Below, one piece after another: positions 33,447-41,568 of a stretch of 64,000 nucleotides of DNA (its first letter is position 1; every line of letters starts with the position of its first letter). The notes under the pieces were generated by a model, which did not search any database, was not told the DNA's origin, and saw only the letters and a list, made by a program, of their open reading frames with translations. The position numbers and the translations under genes are program-made. The stretch comes from DASUPK01 sp963695675 (GTDB taxonomy: Bacteria; Actinomycetota; Thermoleophilia; Solirubrobacterales; 70-9), in the NCBI GenBank assembly GCA_963695675.1, contig CAVOGY010000007.1, positions 496,001 to 560,000 of the forward strand, in the 5' to 3' direction.

Positions 33447-33486
33447 CAGCGGGGGCTGTCGCGATGAACTCGGATCATCCGTCCAC

Positions 33487-33849
33487 CTAGAGGCTGCGGC
33501 GGCGGCGGAAGTCCCGGCGCACGCTCTCAGGCCGTCCCCACATCTGCACGACCTCCGCCCGACCCTCCTGCGCGTCGCGGACGCGCAGTTCGCCCAAGAT
33601 TTCCTCACGGTCGAGCTTGGCGAGAACGCCTCTGACCGTCTCGGCCGCGGCGGCGTGGCCGAAGCGATGGGCGACGTTGATCCGCCAGTGCCAGTCGGCG
33701 CGCGAATACGGCTGTGCGTTCACCTGGGAGAGCATCACCGCGGCATCGACGTATCGGGACTCATCCGCGATCCGCAGGTCGAGCGCGAGGTCGGTCCAGT
33801 CGTCCGGCAGCGAGTCGACGACCGCCTGGAACTCCTGGGCCAAGGCCAT
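33487..33849 (-). CDS. Hypothetical protein, helical
   Basis: 120 residues, MALAQEFQAVVDSLPDDWTD at the start. The sequence is mostly helical with a Trp-His-Trp motif (YSRADWHWRINVAHRFG) and a basic end MWGRPESVRRDFRRRRSL. No signal peptide or membrane segment. It lies nine bases downstream of the Nramp gene on the same strand, so it may belong to that transcript. I do not recognise the family. Confidence 0.6.
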   Translation of the reverse strand: MALAQEFQAVVDSLPDDWTDLALDLRIADESRYVDAAVMLSQVNAQPYSRADWHWRINVAHRFGHAAAAETVRGVLAKLDREEILGELRVRDAQEGRAEVVQMWGRPESVRRDFRRRRSL

Positions 33850-33858
33850 GCTCAGAAT

Positions 33859-35244
33859 CTAAGCGAAGAAGAGCTGCTGGAGGAGGAAGACGTTCAGCGT
33901 GATGATCAGTCCGGCGAGCGTGCCGGCGATCGCGGTCAGCCAGCCGGGACTGACGAGCGAGCCCATGAACTCCGGCTTCGCGCAGATCATCAGCAGGGGC
34001 ACGAGCGCGAAGGGGATGCCGAAGGAGAGGACGACCTGGCTGATCACCAATGCGTCGGTGGGAGGCAGCCCCACGCCAAGGACGATGAGGGCCGGGATAA
34101 GCGTGATCGCCCGTCGCAGGAAGATCGGGATTCGCCGCTGGATGAACCCCTGCATCACCACCTGGCCCGACATGGTCCCCACCGAGGACGAGGCGAGCCC
34201 CGAGGCGAGCAGGGCGATGCCAAAGACGACCGCCGCGTTCGAGGAGACGAGATTGCGGAGCCCGTCGTAGGCGCCTTCGATGCTGTCGATCTCGACCAGC
34301 CCGGAGGTGTGGAAGAGGCCGGCCGCCATCGCCATCATCGACATGTTCACGAGCCCGGCGAGCGCCATCGCGATCACGACGTCGATGCGCTCGAAACGGA
34401 GGATCTGGCGCTTCTCCCGCTCGTTGCGGCCGACCACCCGCCGCTGGGTGAGCGCCGAGTGCAGGTAGATCACGTGAGGCATCACCGTCGCGCCGATGAT
34501 CCCGGTGGCGAGCAGGACGCTCTCGGTGCCCGCGAAGCCTGGCACCACAAGGTGCTTCAAGGCCTCGCCCCCATCGGGCTTCGCGTTGACGATCTCGAAG
34601 GCGAAGCCGAGGACGACCACCCCCACCATTCCCGAGATCACCGCCTCGAGACGGCGGAAGCCGCGCTCCTGGAGCGCCAGGATCGCGAAGGCGACCGCGC
34701 CCGCGACCAGCCCGGCCGCGAACAGCGGCATCCCGAAGAGGAGGTTGAGGGCCAGGGCCGCACCGACCACCTCGGCGATGTCAGTCGACATCGCCACGAT
34801 CTCGGCCTGGATCCAGAGGCCGATCGATGTACGGCGAGAGAAAAGGGCGCGGCAAGCCTCGGGGAGGTTCTTGCCGCTGGCGATTCCGAGCTTCGCGGAC
34901 TGGGTCTGGACGACCATCGCGATCAGGTTCGCCGCGAGCACCACCCAGAGCAGCAGGTAGCCGAACTTTGCGCCGCCGGCGATGTTGGTCGCGAAGTTGC
35001 CCGGGTCGATGTAGGCGACGGCGGCGATGAAGGCCGGGCCGAGGAAGGGCCAGATCCGCGGCAGGCCGCGCGAGCGGCCCTCCAGCGAGCGGCGCGCGGC
35101 ACGCGCGACGGCAGCCTCGCCTGGAAGGACGTCCTCGATCGTTCCCTGCCCGTTGGCGGGCTGCGTCGCCGCGGAGGACCCGCCCGGAACGGGATCGACG
35201 AGGGCGACTTCCTCCTCGCCAACCCTCAGATCGGGCTTACTCAC
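33859..35244 (-). CDS. mntH: Nramp-family divalent metal (Mn2+/Fe2+) transporter
   Basis: 461 residues from GTG 35244. Eleven or so membrane helices follow a cytoplasmic N-tail rich in Arg. The metal-binding motif of helix 1 is present as AYIDPGNFATNIAGG (DPGN), and helix 6 has ATVMPHVIYLHSA (MPH), both needed for Mn2+/Fe2+ recognition and proton coupling. It imports manganese or iron. Its start overlaps the end of the DtxR-family regulator by eight bases, so regulator and transporter are one unit, probably under the palindrome at 35973-35990. Confidence 0.92.
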   Translation of the reverse strand: MSKPDLRVGEEEVALVDPVPGGSSAATQPANGQGTIEDVLPGEAAVARAARRSLEGRSRGLPRIWPFLGPAFIAAVAYIDPGNFATNIAGGAKFGYLLLWVVLAANLIAMVVQTQSAKLGIASGKNLPEACRALFSRRTSIGLWIQAEIVAMSTDIAEVVGAALALNLLFGMPLFAAGLVAGAVAFAILALQERGFRRLEAVISGMVGVVVLGFAFEIVNAKPDGGEALKHLVVPGFAGTESVLLATGIIGATVMPHVIYLHSALTQRRVVGRNEREKRQILRFERIDVVIAMALAGLVNMSMMAMAAGLFHTSGLVEIDSIEGAYDGLRNLVSSNAAVVFGIALLASGLASSSVGTMSGQVVMQGFIQRRIPIFLRRAITLIPALIVLGVGLPPTDALVISQVVLSFGIPFALVPLLMICAKPEFMGSLVSPGWLTAIAGTLAGLIITLNVFLLQQLFFA

Positions 35245-35941
35245 GGCTCGCCTCCCTACGCACCCTCATGCTGCCCGCGAGCTGCGGGCCGAGGAGATGG
35301 GTGCGGCCGGCGATCTCGACCATCAATGGCCCGCCGAACGGCTCGCGGCTGCTGACGAGCAGGCGATCGCCGGGCTGGATCTCGCGCTCGGCCAGGAAGC
35401 GCAGCATCGATGCATCGTGATCTGAGACGCGAGCGAAGATTCCCGTGTCGCCGGGCTCGAGCTCGGTGAGAGGCACCGAGTCGTCCACGTCGACCGCCAG
35501 GTCGCGATCCGGAATCGGATCACCGTGCGGATCGAGCATCGGCTGGCCGAGCTTCGCCGCGATCAGCTCCTCCAGCTCCTCTGAGATGTGGTGCTCCAGC
35601 ACCTCCGCCTCGGTGTGCACCCTGTCCCAGGGCATGTCGAGCACCTCGGCGAGGAAGAGCTCGAGCAGGCGGTGATGCCGGATCACCTCGAGTGCGATCC
35701 GCTCGCCCTCGGGCGTGAGCCGGGCGCCGTGGTAGGGCGTGTACTTGACTACGCCGTCGTCGGCGAGGCGCTTCAGCATTCCCGACGCCGAGGCCGGTGT
35801 GACCCCGAGCCGCTCCGCCACCGCATTGGTGCCAACCGCTGTCCCGCCCCGCGCCTGCAGCTCGTAGAGCGCCTTGGCGTAGTTCTCGGCGCCCTCGTTG
35901 GTGCGCCGCCTGGGGTGCGCGTTGTGTGCAGCCGTACCCAT
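35237..35941 (-). CDS. DtxR/MntR-family metal-dependent regulator
   Basis: About 234 residues from ATG 35941 (a TTG at 35965 is possible). The winged helix is NYAKALYELQ, then AVAERLGVTPASASGMLKRL and YTPYHGARLTPEGE. The dimerisation/metal domain has HHRLLELFLAEVLDMPWDRV, HTEAEVLEHHISEELEELIA and PHGDPIP, with His/Glu ligands as in DtxR/IdeR. A C-terminal FeoA/SH3-like domain is present (SVPLTELEPGDTGIFARV). It should repress metal uptake when Mn2+ or Fe2+ is plentiful. The absence of a ribosome site near the ATG suggests leaderless translation. Co-transcribed with mntH. Confidence 0.9.
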   Translation of the reverse strand: MGTAAHNAHPRRRTNEGAENYAKALYELQARGGTAVGTNAVAERLGVTPASASGMLKRLADDGVVKYTPYHGARLTPEGERIALEVIRHHRLLELFLAEVLDMPWDRVHTEAEVLEHHISEELEELIAAKLGQPMLDPHGDPIPDRDLAVDVDDSVPLTELEPGDTGIFARVSDHDASMLRFLAEREIQPGDRLLVSSREPFGGPLMVEIAGRTHLLGPQLAGSMRVRREASRE

Positions 35942-35972
35942 CCACGATATTGATAGCAGACCCAAACTCCCA

Positions 35973-35990
35973 AGTTAGCCACGACTAACT
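35973..35990. promoter_or_regulatory. Palindromic candidate operator for the DtxR-family regulator
   Basis: agttag at 35973-35978 and ctaact at 35985-35990 form an 18-bp inverted repeat with a 6-bp spacer, 32 bp upstream of the regulator ATG and 60 bp upstream of the divergent ygfZ. The TTAG...CTAA half-sites are reminiscent of DtxR/IdeR-type boxes. It could autoregulate the regulator-mntH operon and perhaps ygfZ. Confidence 0.55.
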
Positions 35991-36049
35991 CTGAGGTACG
36001 GAGAAAGCTCCCCGGAAACCCACGGGAGGCCGAGAACTACAATCGATCC

Positions 36050-37012
36050 GTGGCCGAGACCGCGACCACCACGGTCGAGTTGGACGGGCAGTACAGGGCC
36101 CTGCGGGAGGAAGCCGGATTCCTGGCGCGTACGCGCGCGGCGCTGATCGTCAGGGGATCGGATGCCGCCGAGTACCTTCAGGGCCAGCTCACCAACGACA
36201 TCGAGGCGCTGGCGGCGGAACGGGGCTGCTATGCGGCGCTCCTCGATCGCAAGGGTCACATCCAGGCGGACATGCGCGTCCTGCGGCTGGAGACGGGCGA
36301 GCTCTGGCTCGACCTCGAGCCCGCCCCGGCCGAGAGCGTTCTGAAGCACCTGCGCACCTACAGCATCGGCCGGGACGTCGAGGTCGAGGACGCGACCGAT
36401 CGGTGGGGGATCGTCTCCCTGATCGGTCCCCGCTCGGGCGAGGTCAGCGGGTTCGAGGGCCTCGGGCCCGAGTTTGCGCAGCGTTACCGGGACTGGGACG
36501 GAACCGAGGTGCTCGCCGTCGCCACTGACGTCGGTCTCGACCTGATCACGCAAGCCGAGCGGGAGGCGAGACTCATCGAGCTGCTCAAGGCGGCGGGCGC
36601 CGCCGAGGTGAGCGAGGCGGCGGCCGAGATCGTCAGGGTCGAGTCGGGCCGCCCCCGCTTCGGCGTCGACATGGGCCCCGAGTCGATGCCCGCCGAGGCC
36701 GGAATCACCGAGCGCGCCGTTAACTTCGAGAAGGGCTGCTACGTCGGCCAGGAGCCGGTGGCGCGCCTGCACTACCGCGGCAAGCCCAACCGGACCCTGC
36801 GCGGCCTCCGCCTGAGTGCTCCGGCCGCGCACGGCGACTCGCTGCTACTCGGCGAGCGGGAGGTGGGCACGATCGGAACGGTCTGCCTCTCCCCTTCCCT
36901 CGGCCCGATCGCCCTGGCGATCGTGAGGCGCGAGGCGGAGGAGGGCGATCGGCTCACCGTCGGCGACGGCGGCGTCACCGCCGAGGTCGGAGCGCTGCCG
37001 TTCTCCGCCTGA
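36050..37012 (+). CDS. ygfZ: YgfZ/GcvT-like folate-binding protein (Fe-S cluster maintenance)
   Basis: 320 residues from GTG 36050. Signature KGCYVGQEPVARLHYRGKPN (matching KGCYxGQE with the functional Cys) lies near residue 230. The early AEYLQGQLTNDIEAL and GCYAALLDRKGHIQADMRVL are also typical. The family is related to the glycine cleavage T-protein, binds tetrahydrofolate, and supports Fe-S enzymes under oxidative stress. The divergent arrangement with a metal regulator fits iron homeostasis, but direct control is inferred only from the shared upstream region. Confidence 0.9.
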   Translation: MAETATTTVELDGQYRALREEAGFLARTRAALIVRGSDAAEYLQGQLTNDIEALAAERGCYAALLDRKGHIQADMRVLRLETGELWLDLEPAPAESVLKHLRTYSIGRDVEVEDATDRWGIVSLIGPRSGEVSGFEGLGPEFAQRYRDWDGTEVLAVATDVGLDLITQAEREARLIELLKAAGAAEVSEAAAEIVRVESGRPRFGVDMGPESMPAEAGITERAVNFEKGCYVGQEPVARLHYRGKPNRTLRGLRLSAPAAHGDSLLLGEREVGTIGTVCLSPSLGPIALAIVRREAEEGDRLTVGDGGVTAEVGALPFSA

Positions 37013-37056
37013 AGACTGGCGCGGGAAATCCCTCGGTTCGGCTAGATTCTCCGCGC

Positions 37057-37470
37057 ATGCTGCGGAGGAGGGGCAGAGCGCAGTTCGTCGCCGCCGCCCT
37101 GGTGGTCGTGGCGCTTGTGGTGGCCGGCTGCGGTCGAGACGACTTCGAGAACAACCCGCGGCCCCCGGTCCCGGCGGAGGTCTCGGTGAAGATCGCCAGG
37201 GACGGGGTCGCCGTCTCACCAAAGGAGTTCGGGGCCGGCCTCGCCAACTTCACTATCGCGAATCTCACAACCAAGCCGGGGACGCTGGCCATCCACGGCC
37301 CGGTCGACGCCGACAGCGACGAGATCCCCGCCGCCGGCACGGGGACGATCAAGGTCGCTATGAAGACCGGTAGCTACGAGGCGAGCGTCAGCGGAATCGC
37401 GGTGCGGCCGTTCAGCTTCACCGTCGGGCCCGAGCGGCCCTCGGGACAGAACGACCTGCTGCTGCCGTAG
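37057..37470 (+). CDS. Small lipoprotein, cupredoxin-like
   Basis: 137 residues. Basic start, hydrophobic run (VAAALVVVALVVAGC) with lipobox VAGC and Cys24, then an all-beta-looking domain: AEVSVKIARDGVAVSPKEFG, LANFTIANLTTKPGTLAIHG, AGTGTIKVAMKTGSYEASVS, RPFSFTVGPERPSG. The spacing resembles a one-domain cupredoxin, but the usual Cys/Met copper ligands are not all present. Anchored to the outer face of the membrane. It follows ygfZ by 44 bp. Function unknown. Confidence 0.7.
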   Translation: MLRRRGRAQFVAAALVVVALVVAGCGRDDFENNPRPPVPAEVSVKIARDGVAVSPKEFGAGLANFTIANLTTKPGTLAIHGPVDADSDEIPAAGTGTIKVAMKTGSYEASVSGIAVRPFSFTVGPERPSGQNDLLLP

Positions 37471-37537
37471 TTTTCCGTTCGTCGGCCGCCGCCGGCCGGT
37501 CGAAGATCGGACGGAAGGCGGTTCCGACGATCCATCC

Positions 37538-38851
37538 CTACCCCTCGCCGTCGGCGACCTCGATCAGAGCCTCCACGCGCGCCAGGCAGCGGTCCACGTC
37601 GGCGACCATCCCGTCGACGTCCTCGCGAGCCCTCTCGGCACTGCTGGTGATGTTGGTCAGGGACTTGCGAATCCGGTTGACGGTCTTGAGCTTCGATTGC
37701 GCCTCCTCGGTCGCGGCACGGACGCCGGCCGCGTCCACCTCGAATCGCTCCGCATTCGCCGCCAGCGCCTTGGCGCGGGCGTAGCGATAGACCAGCCTGA
37801 GCGCGTCGGAATCGGGCTCCTCCCGATCGAGTACGACGATCATCTTGTTGCCCTGGTACTCGGTGAGCTCCCTGAGGCCCGACGGGATCTTGTCCTCACC
37901 CGCGACCACGAGCACCGCGAAGGAAGCATCACGCTCCGCCATCGCGCCGTTGAGCTCGGGCCACACGTCGTTCTTCGAGAGCTTCCGGTTCTTCGCCTCA
38001 AAGACGATCGTCGCTTGAGCGGGTCCCGCGGCAGCGCCGACCTCGATCACGGTATCCCCCATCTTGCCCCCGGCCTCCGAGGAGGTGTCGCCCACGTGAT
38101 GGGCGGCATCATCGTGCGCCGCGGCGAAGGCCTCGAGCTCGGCATGGACGAGCTCCTCGAAGGAGCGTCCCTTCCGGGTCCCGGCCTCCTCGGCTTCGGC
38201 GAGGCGCTCCTCACCCTGTTGCTTCTCGAGCAGTCGAGCAAGGTTTTCACGCAATCCCGCGACCTCCCGTTGGAGAGCGCGTGCTTCACTGGCGTGCCCT
38301 TCGCGCAACCGGGCCATCTCCTGACGATGACGTTCCTCCGCCTCGAGGACCGCCTTGCCCATTCTGGCCTGGACCGCAACGAGCGGATTCGACCCATCCT
38401 CGGCCGACAGCAGCTTGACCAGGCCCAGCCTCTGCTGCTCGGTCGCCTCGGCGACTATTCCCTTGATTTGCTGTTGGACGGAGTCGCTTCGCTCCTCTCC
38501 GAAGGTCTGGGCGATCTTGTCCGCCAGAGAGGAGCTGCCGTCTTCGAGCGTGGCCTCCAGACGTCGGTTGAGGTCCCCGAGGCCGCTTTCGAGCTCGCGC
38601 TTGACAAGGTCGACGTTGGTCGCGACCGACTCGCTGTCGATTACGCGTGTCCCGATCTCGATCGCCTTCCGAACCGTCTCCGCCGGAGCTCGTTTCTGCG
38701 CAGCCTGGTCGCGGACCACGCGGGCGGCCAGCTCGTCGACGACATCGAGTCTCTCGATGACGAGTCGATCCTCGAGCGGCCTCACCACCGCGCCACGTTC
38801 ATCGTGGCCGTCGGACTCGATCGGTAGCTGTGGGCTGTGACTGGCTTCCAT
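37538..38851 (-). CDS. Coiled-coil protein with possible PD-(D/E)XK nuclease-like domain
   Basis: 437 residues, predicted cytoplasmic. The N-half is helical with repeated charged segments; a coiled coil (EAEERHRQEMARLREGHASE, then ARALQREVAGLRENLARLLE) occupies about 170-215. The central domain starts RKGRSFEELVHAELEAFAAA, has GDTVIEVG and then ATIVFEAKNRKLSKNDVWPE, an arrangement (E...xD...ExK) like restriction-endonuclease folds of RmuC or DUF2130-type proteins. The C-terminus is again helical. It is divergent from the crotonyl-CoA carboxylase gene. Nuclease activity is an inference; no neighbour defines a role. Confidence 0.65.
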   Translation of the reverse strand: MEASHSPQLPIESDGHDERGAVVRPLEDRLVIERLDVVDELAARVVRDQAAQKRAPAETVRKAIEIGTRVIDSESVATNVDLVKRELESGLGDLNRRLEATLEDGSSSLADKIAQTFGEERSDSVQQQIKGIVAEATEQQRLGLVKLLSAEDGSNPLVAVQARMGKAVLEAEERHRQEMARLREGHASEARALQREVAGLRENLARLLEKQQGEERLAEAEEAGTRKGRSFEELVHAELEAFAAAHDDAAHHVGDTSSEAGGKMGDTVIEVGAAAGPAQATIVFEAKNRKLSKNDVWPELNGAMAERDASFAVLVVAGEDKIPSGLRELTEYQGNKMIVVLDREEPDSDALRLVYRYARAKALAANAERFEVDAAGVRAATEEAQSKLKTVNRIRKSLTNITSSAERAREDVDGMVADVDRCLARVEALIEVADGEG

Positions 38852-38947
38852 TGGACTCTTGAACGTAGTCGCGATCCCGGACGGGAACCTGACAGGGGTG
38901 GGTTGAATACGATCCAGGCGTCCACGACCAACGAACCGGGAGTCACA

Positions 38948-40204
38948 TTGGCCGTAGAGATCGCCGACGTTTCAAAGCTCGATGTCCAGCCGGGCGAGCT
39001 GCCCGAGAAGATGGCGGCCTGGGTGATCCGCCCGGAGCGGGAGGGCGAGCCAAAGGACGCCTTCCAGGTCGAGGAGATCGAAGTGCCGGAGCCCGGCGCC
39101 TTCGAGGTGATCGTCCGCGTGATGGCCGCCGGGGTGAACTTCAACAACGTCTGGGCGGCGCTCGGCAAGCCGGTCTCGGTGTTCGGCTACGGCGACCACG
39201 AGGAATACGGCCACCACATCGGAGGCTCGGACGCCTCCGGGATCGTCTGGAAGGTCGGCGAGGGCGTCACCAAGTGGGAGGCCGGCGACGAGGTCGTGAT
39301 CCACTGCAACCAGGCCTCCTACGAGGACGTCGAGGTGCACGGCCTCGACCCCCTGGCAGCGCCCAGCCAGAAGATCTGGGGATACGAGACGACCTGGGGA
39401 TCGTTCGCCCAGTTCACCAAGGTCCAGGCCCAGCAGCTACTCCCCCGCCCACAGAACCTCTCCTGGGCGGAGTCGTCGGCCTACGGGCTCACCTACTTCA
39501 CCGCCTACAGGATGCTGATCGACCAGTGCAAGCTGCAGGCCGGGCACAACGTGCTGATCTGGGGCGCCGCGGGCGGGCTCGGCGTCTTCGCCACCCAGCT
39601 CTGCGCCGCGTCGGGCGCCAACGCCGTGGGCGTCGTCTCATCGGATGAGAAGGGCGAGCTGGTCAAGCGCCTCGGCGCGGTCGACAACATCAACCGCAAC
39701 GACTTCTCCGGGATGATGCGGAAGGGCGGTGAGACACCTGAGGAGGAGAAGGGGCGCTTCAAGGTCTCACGCGAGTTCGCCAAGCGCGTCAAGGAGATCC
39801 TCGGCGACTCTCCCGACATCGTCTTCGAGCATGTCGGACAGGCCACCTTCCCAACCTCCGTCTTCGTCGTGAAGCCGTTCGGCAAGGTGGTGATCTGCGG
39901 CGCGACCTCGGGCTACACGCTCGACTTCGACGTCCGCTACCTCTGGATGCGCCAGAAGCAGATCATCGGTTCCCACTTCGCCAACGCCTACGAGTGCTGG
40001 CGAGCGAATGAGTTGATGGCCGAGGGCAAGATCCGGCCCGTCCTCTGGCGGGTGATGGGCTTCGACGGAGTCGCGGAGGCGCACCAGCTGCTCCACGAGA
40101 ACAAGCACCTCGGCAAGATCTCGATCCTCGTCGGCGCGACCAGCGAGGAGGAGGGCAAGAACGAGGACGGCCCGGGAGCCATCCGGGCCGAGGTCGGCGC
40201 GTGA
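38948..40204 (+). CDS. ccr: Crotonyl-CoA carboxylase/reductase
   Basis: 418 residues from TTG 38948, five bases after GGGAG; the frame is open to 38837. Medium-chain dehydrogenase fold of the Ccr type: VNFNNVWAALGKPVSVFGYG, HHIGGSDASGIVWKVGEGV, AGDEVVIHCNQ, IWGYETTWGSFAQFTKVQ, then NVLIWGAAGGLGVFATQLCA (NADPH), DIVFEHVGQATFPTSVFV and RYLWMRQKQIIGSHFANAYE. It reductively carboxylates crotonyl-CoA to ethylmalonyl-CoA with NADPH and CO2, the defining step of the ethylmalonyl-CoA pathway (also used for polyketide extender units). It is followed 28 bp later by a small gene of unknown role. Confidence 0.95.
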   Translation: MAVEIADVSKLDVQPGELPEKMAAWVIRPEREGEPKDAFQVEEIEVPEPGAFEVIVRVMAAGVNFNNVWAALGKPVSVFGYGDHEEYGHHIGGSDASGIVWKVGEGVTKWEAGDEVVIHCNQASYEDVEVHGLDPLAAPSQKIWGYETTWGSFAQFTKVQAQQLLPRPQNLSWAESSAYGLTYFTAYRMLIDQCKLQAGHNVLIWGAAGGLGVFATQLCAASGANAVGVVSSDEKGELVKRLGAVDNINRNDFSGMMRKGGETPEEEKGRFKVSREFAKRVKEILGDSPDIVFEHVGQATFPTSVFVVKPFGKVVICGATSGYTLDFDVRYLWMRQKQIIGSHFANAYECWRANELMAEGKIRPVLWRVMGFDGVAEAHQLLHENKHLGKISILVGATSEEEGKNEDGPGAIRAEVGA

Positions 40205-40232
40205 CACCGACCGTTGCCCTAAAGGTCGGCGC

Positions 40233-40583
40233 GTGAACACCCCGGAGTCCGCGCAGCGAACCTGGGAGCAGGAGAGCCCACGCGGCGGTGCACTCGACGT
40301 CGTCTACATCGACTGGCACGTCCACCCCTTCCGGGCGGAGCGCTGGTACGAGATCTGGGAGCCCGGGGCCGCCCGCGTAATGGCGTTCGGTGCCAAGGGC
40401 TGGTCGCTGACCCGTAACGTCGAAGACCCGCTCCACTTCCGGCAGGCGTCGCTCTGGGAATCCCGCGACGACTTCGAGCGGTACTGGTACTCCGACGAGG
40501 TCTCCGCCCTCCGCGAGGAGGCCTTCAACTACTTCAACAAGCCGGTCCTGCCCGTCTGGCACGTCCTGATCGCGGGCGAGTAG
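40233..40583 (+). CDS. Hypothetical protein downstream of ccr
   Basis: 116 residues from GTG 40233, MNTPESAQRTWEQESPRGGA. It looks like a compact alpha/beta protein: VVYIDWHVHPFRAERWYEIW, GAARVMAFGAKGWSLTRNVE, DPLHFRQASLWESRDDFERY and a Trp/Tyr-rich C-terminus. The aromatic-rich pattern and single-domain size suggest a dimeric alpha/beta barrel of the ABM/NIPSNAP kind. It starts 28 bp after ccr and probably shares its transcript. Function unknown. Confidence 0.65.
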   Translation: MNTPESAQRTWEQESPRGGALDVVYIDWHVHPFRAERWYEIWEPGAARVMAFGAKGWSLTRNVEDPLHFRQASLWESRDDFERYWYSDEVSALREEAFNYFNKPVLPVWHVLIAGE

Positions 40584-40589
40584 CCCAAA

Positions 40590-40630
40590 TCTGGAGAGTT
40601 TTCTGGCGTATAGCCGGAAAATCGTCCAGA
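40590..40630. repeat. 41-bp interrupted palindrome between ccr operon and RTX-like gene
   Basis: Outer arms tctgga (40590-40595) and tccaga (40625-40630), inner arms ttttctggc (40599-40607) and gccggaaaa (40613-40621, one T:G mismatch), loop gtata. It lies 6 bp after the small gene stop and 28 bp before the RTX-like start. The stem carries its T-run inside rather than after it, so it could be a bidirectional terminator-like structure or an operator. Confidence 0.7.
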
Positions 40631-40658
40631 ACTATGCGGGGCCCGGGGTGTTCCTTCA

Positions 40659-41435
40659 TTGCCTGTGCTGACGCGCAACAACCACGGTCTCCTGCGCCTC
40701 GCCGTGCTCGCCGCGCTTGCCGGTGCGCTGATCGCCGCGCCGGCCGTGGCCCACGCCAAGGTCCGCTCCTCGGTCAGCGGGCAGCTCCTCAAGGTCGCCG
40801 GCGGCAGCGGCTCTGATCGCATCACCGTGAGCTGCGGCGCGACCCTTGTCAGGGTGAACGGGAAGAACCCGCGCACCGGTCCGGTGGCCTGCTCGCATGT
40901 CTCCGAGGTCGACGTGTCCAGCGCCGCCGGGAACGACCGGGTCGATCTCTCGGGAGTGGGAAGCGCCACCGGGTTCGGCCAGCGCGACCTACCGGGAGGA
41001 TTCGGGCACGGCACGGGCTGCGGCGCGCTGCTCGGATCAGGCAACGACCGGTACGTGGGCGGGGGCTCCTGCTTCAACCTCGTCCTGGCGGGGCGGGGTG
41101 ACGACCAGGTCACCGGAGGGCAGCTGCGCGACAGCATCAACGGCGGCAGCGGGAACGACGGGATGACCGGCCTCGGGGGCAGGGACGTGCTGATCGCCAA
41201 CTCAGGAGGCGACAAGCTCAACGGGGGTGCCGACGACGACCTGCTGAGCGGCAACTCGGGCAATGACCTGCTGCGGGGCGGCCCGGGAGCCGACCTGCTC
41301 GGCGGCGGCGCCGGGATGGATCGCCTCTTCGGTGGGCCGGGCCCGGATCAGCTGATCGGGGGGCCGGGCAAGGACCGCCTAAACGGCGGCCCCGGGAACA
41401 ACACCCTGGCCCAGGAATCGCCTACCAAGAAGTAG
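40659..41435 (+). CDS. Secreted RTX-like (GGxGxDxxx) calcium-binding repeat protein
   Basis: 258 residues from TTG 40659 (GTG 40665 possible). Signal peptide about residues 10-35 (LLRLAVLAALAGALIAAPAV, cut after AHA). A first domain SSVSGQLLKVAGGSGSDRIT is followed by hemolysin-type nonapeptide repeats: NDRYVGGGS, GRGDDQVTGG, GGADDDLLSGNSGNDLLRGG, GPGADLLGGGAGMDRLFGGP, PGPDQLIGGPGKDRLNGGPG. The repeats bind Ca2+ and form beta-rolls in secreted proteins. No type I exporter gene is nearby, consistent with Sec export. Role unknown, possibly surface structure or adhesion. Confidence 0.85.
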   Translation: MPVLTRNNHGLLRLAVLAALAGALIAAPAVAHAKVRSSVSGQLLKVAGGSGSDRITVSCGATLVRVNGKNPRTGPVACSHVSEVDVSSAAGNDRVDLSGVGSATGFGQRDLPGGFGHGTGCGALLGSGNDRYVGGGSCFNLVLAGRGDDQVTGGQLRDSINGGSGNDGMTGLGGRDVLIANSGGDKLNGGADDDLLSGNSGNDLLRGGPGADLLGGGAGMDRLFGGPGPDQLIGGPGKDRLNGGPGNNTLAQESPTKK

Positions 41436-41568
41436 AGTCGCCGCCTCACGCGAGTAGTGTCCGGGGAGCGCCAGTGCCTCTCGCTCGCCCGGCTCGCAAG
41501 CGTTAGGAGGTCCAAGTGCAGGCAGCGGCGACGCGCTGGCCCGAGTAGAAATGCGGAGGGAAACAGCG

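Noticed and set aside
33391..35355. 654-residue plus-strand open frame over the Nramp region
   Set aside because: His/Asp/Arg-rich, low-complexity translation typical of the strand opposite a membrane protein; the minus frame has DPGN and MPH Nramp motifs.
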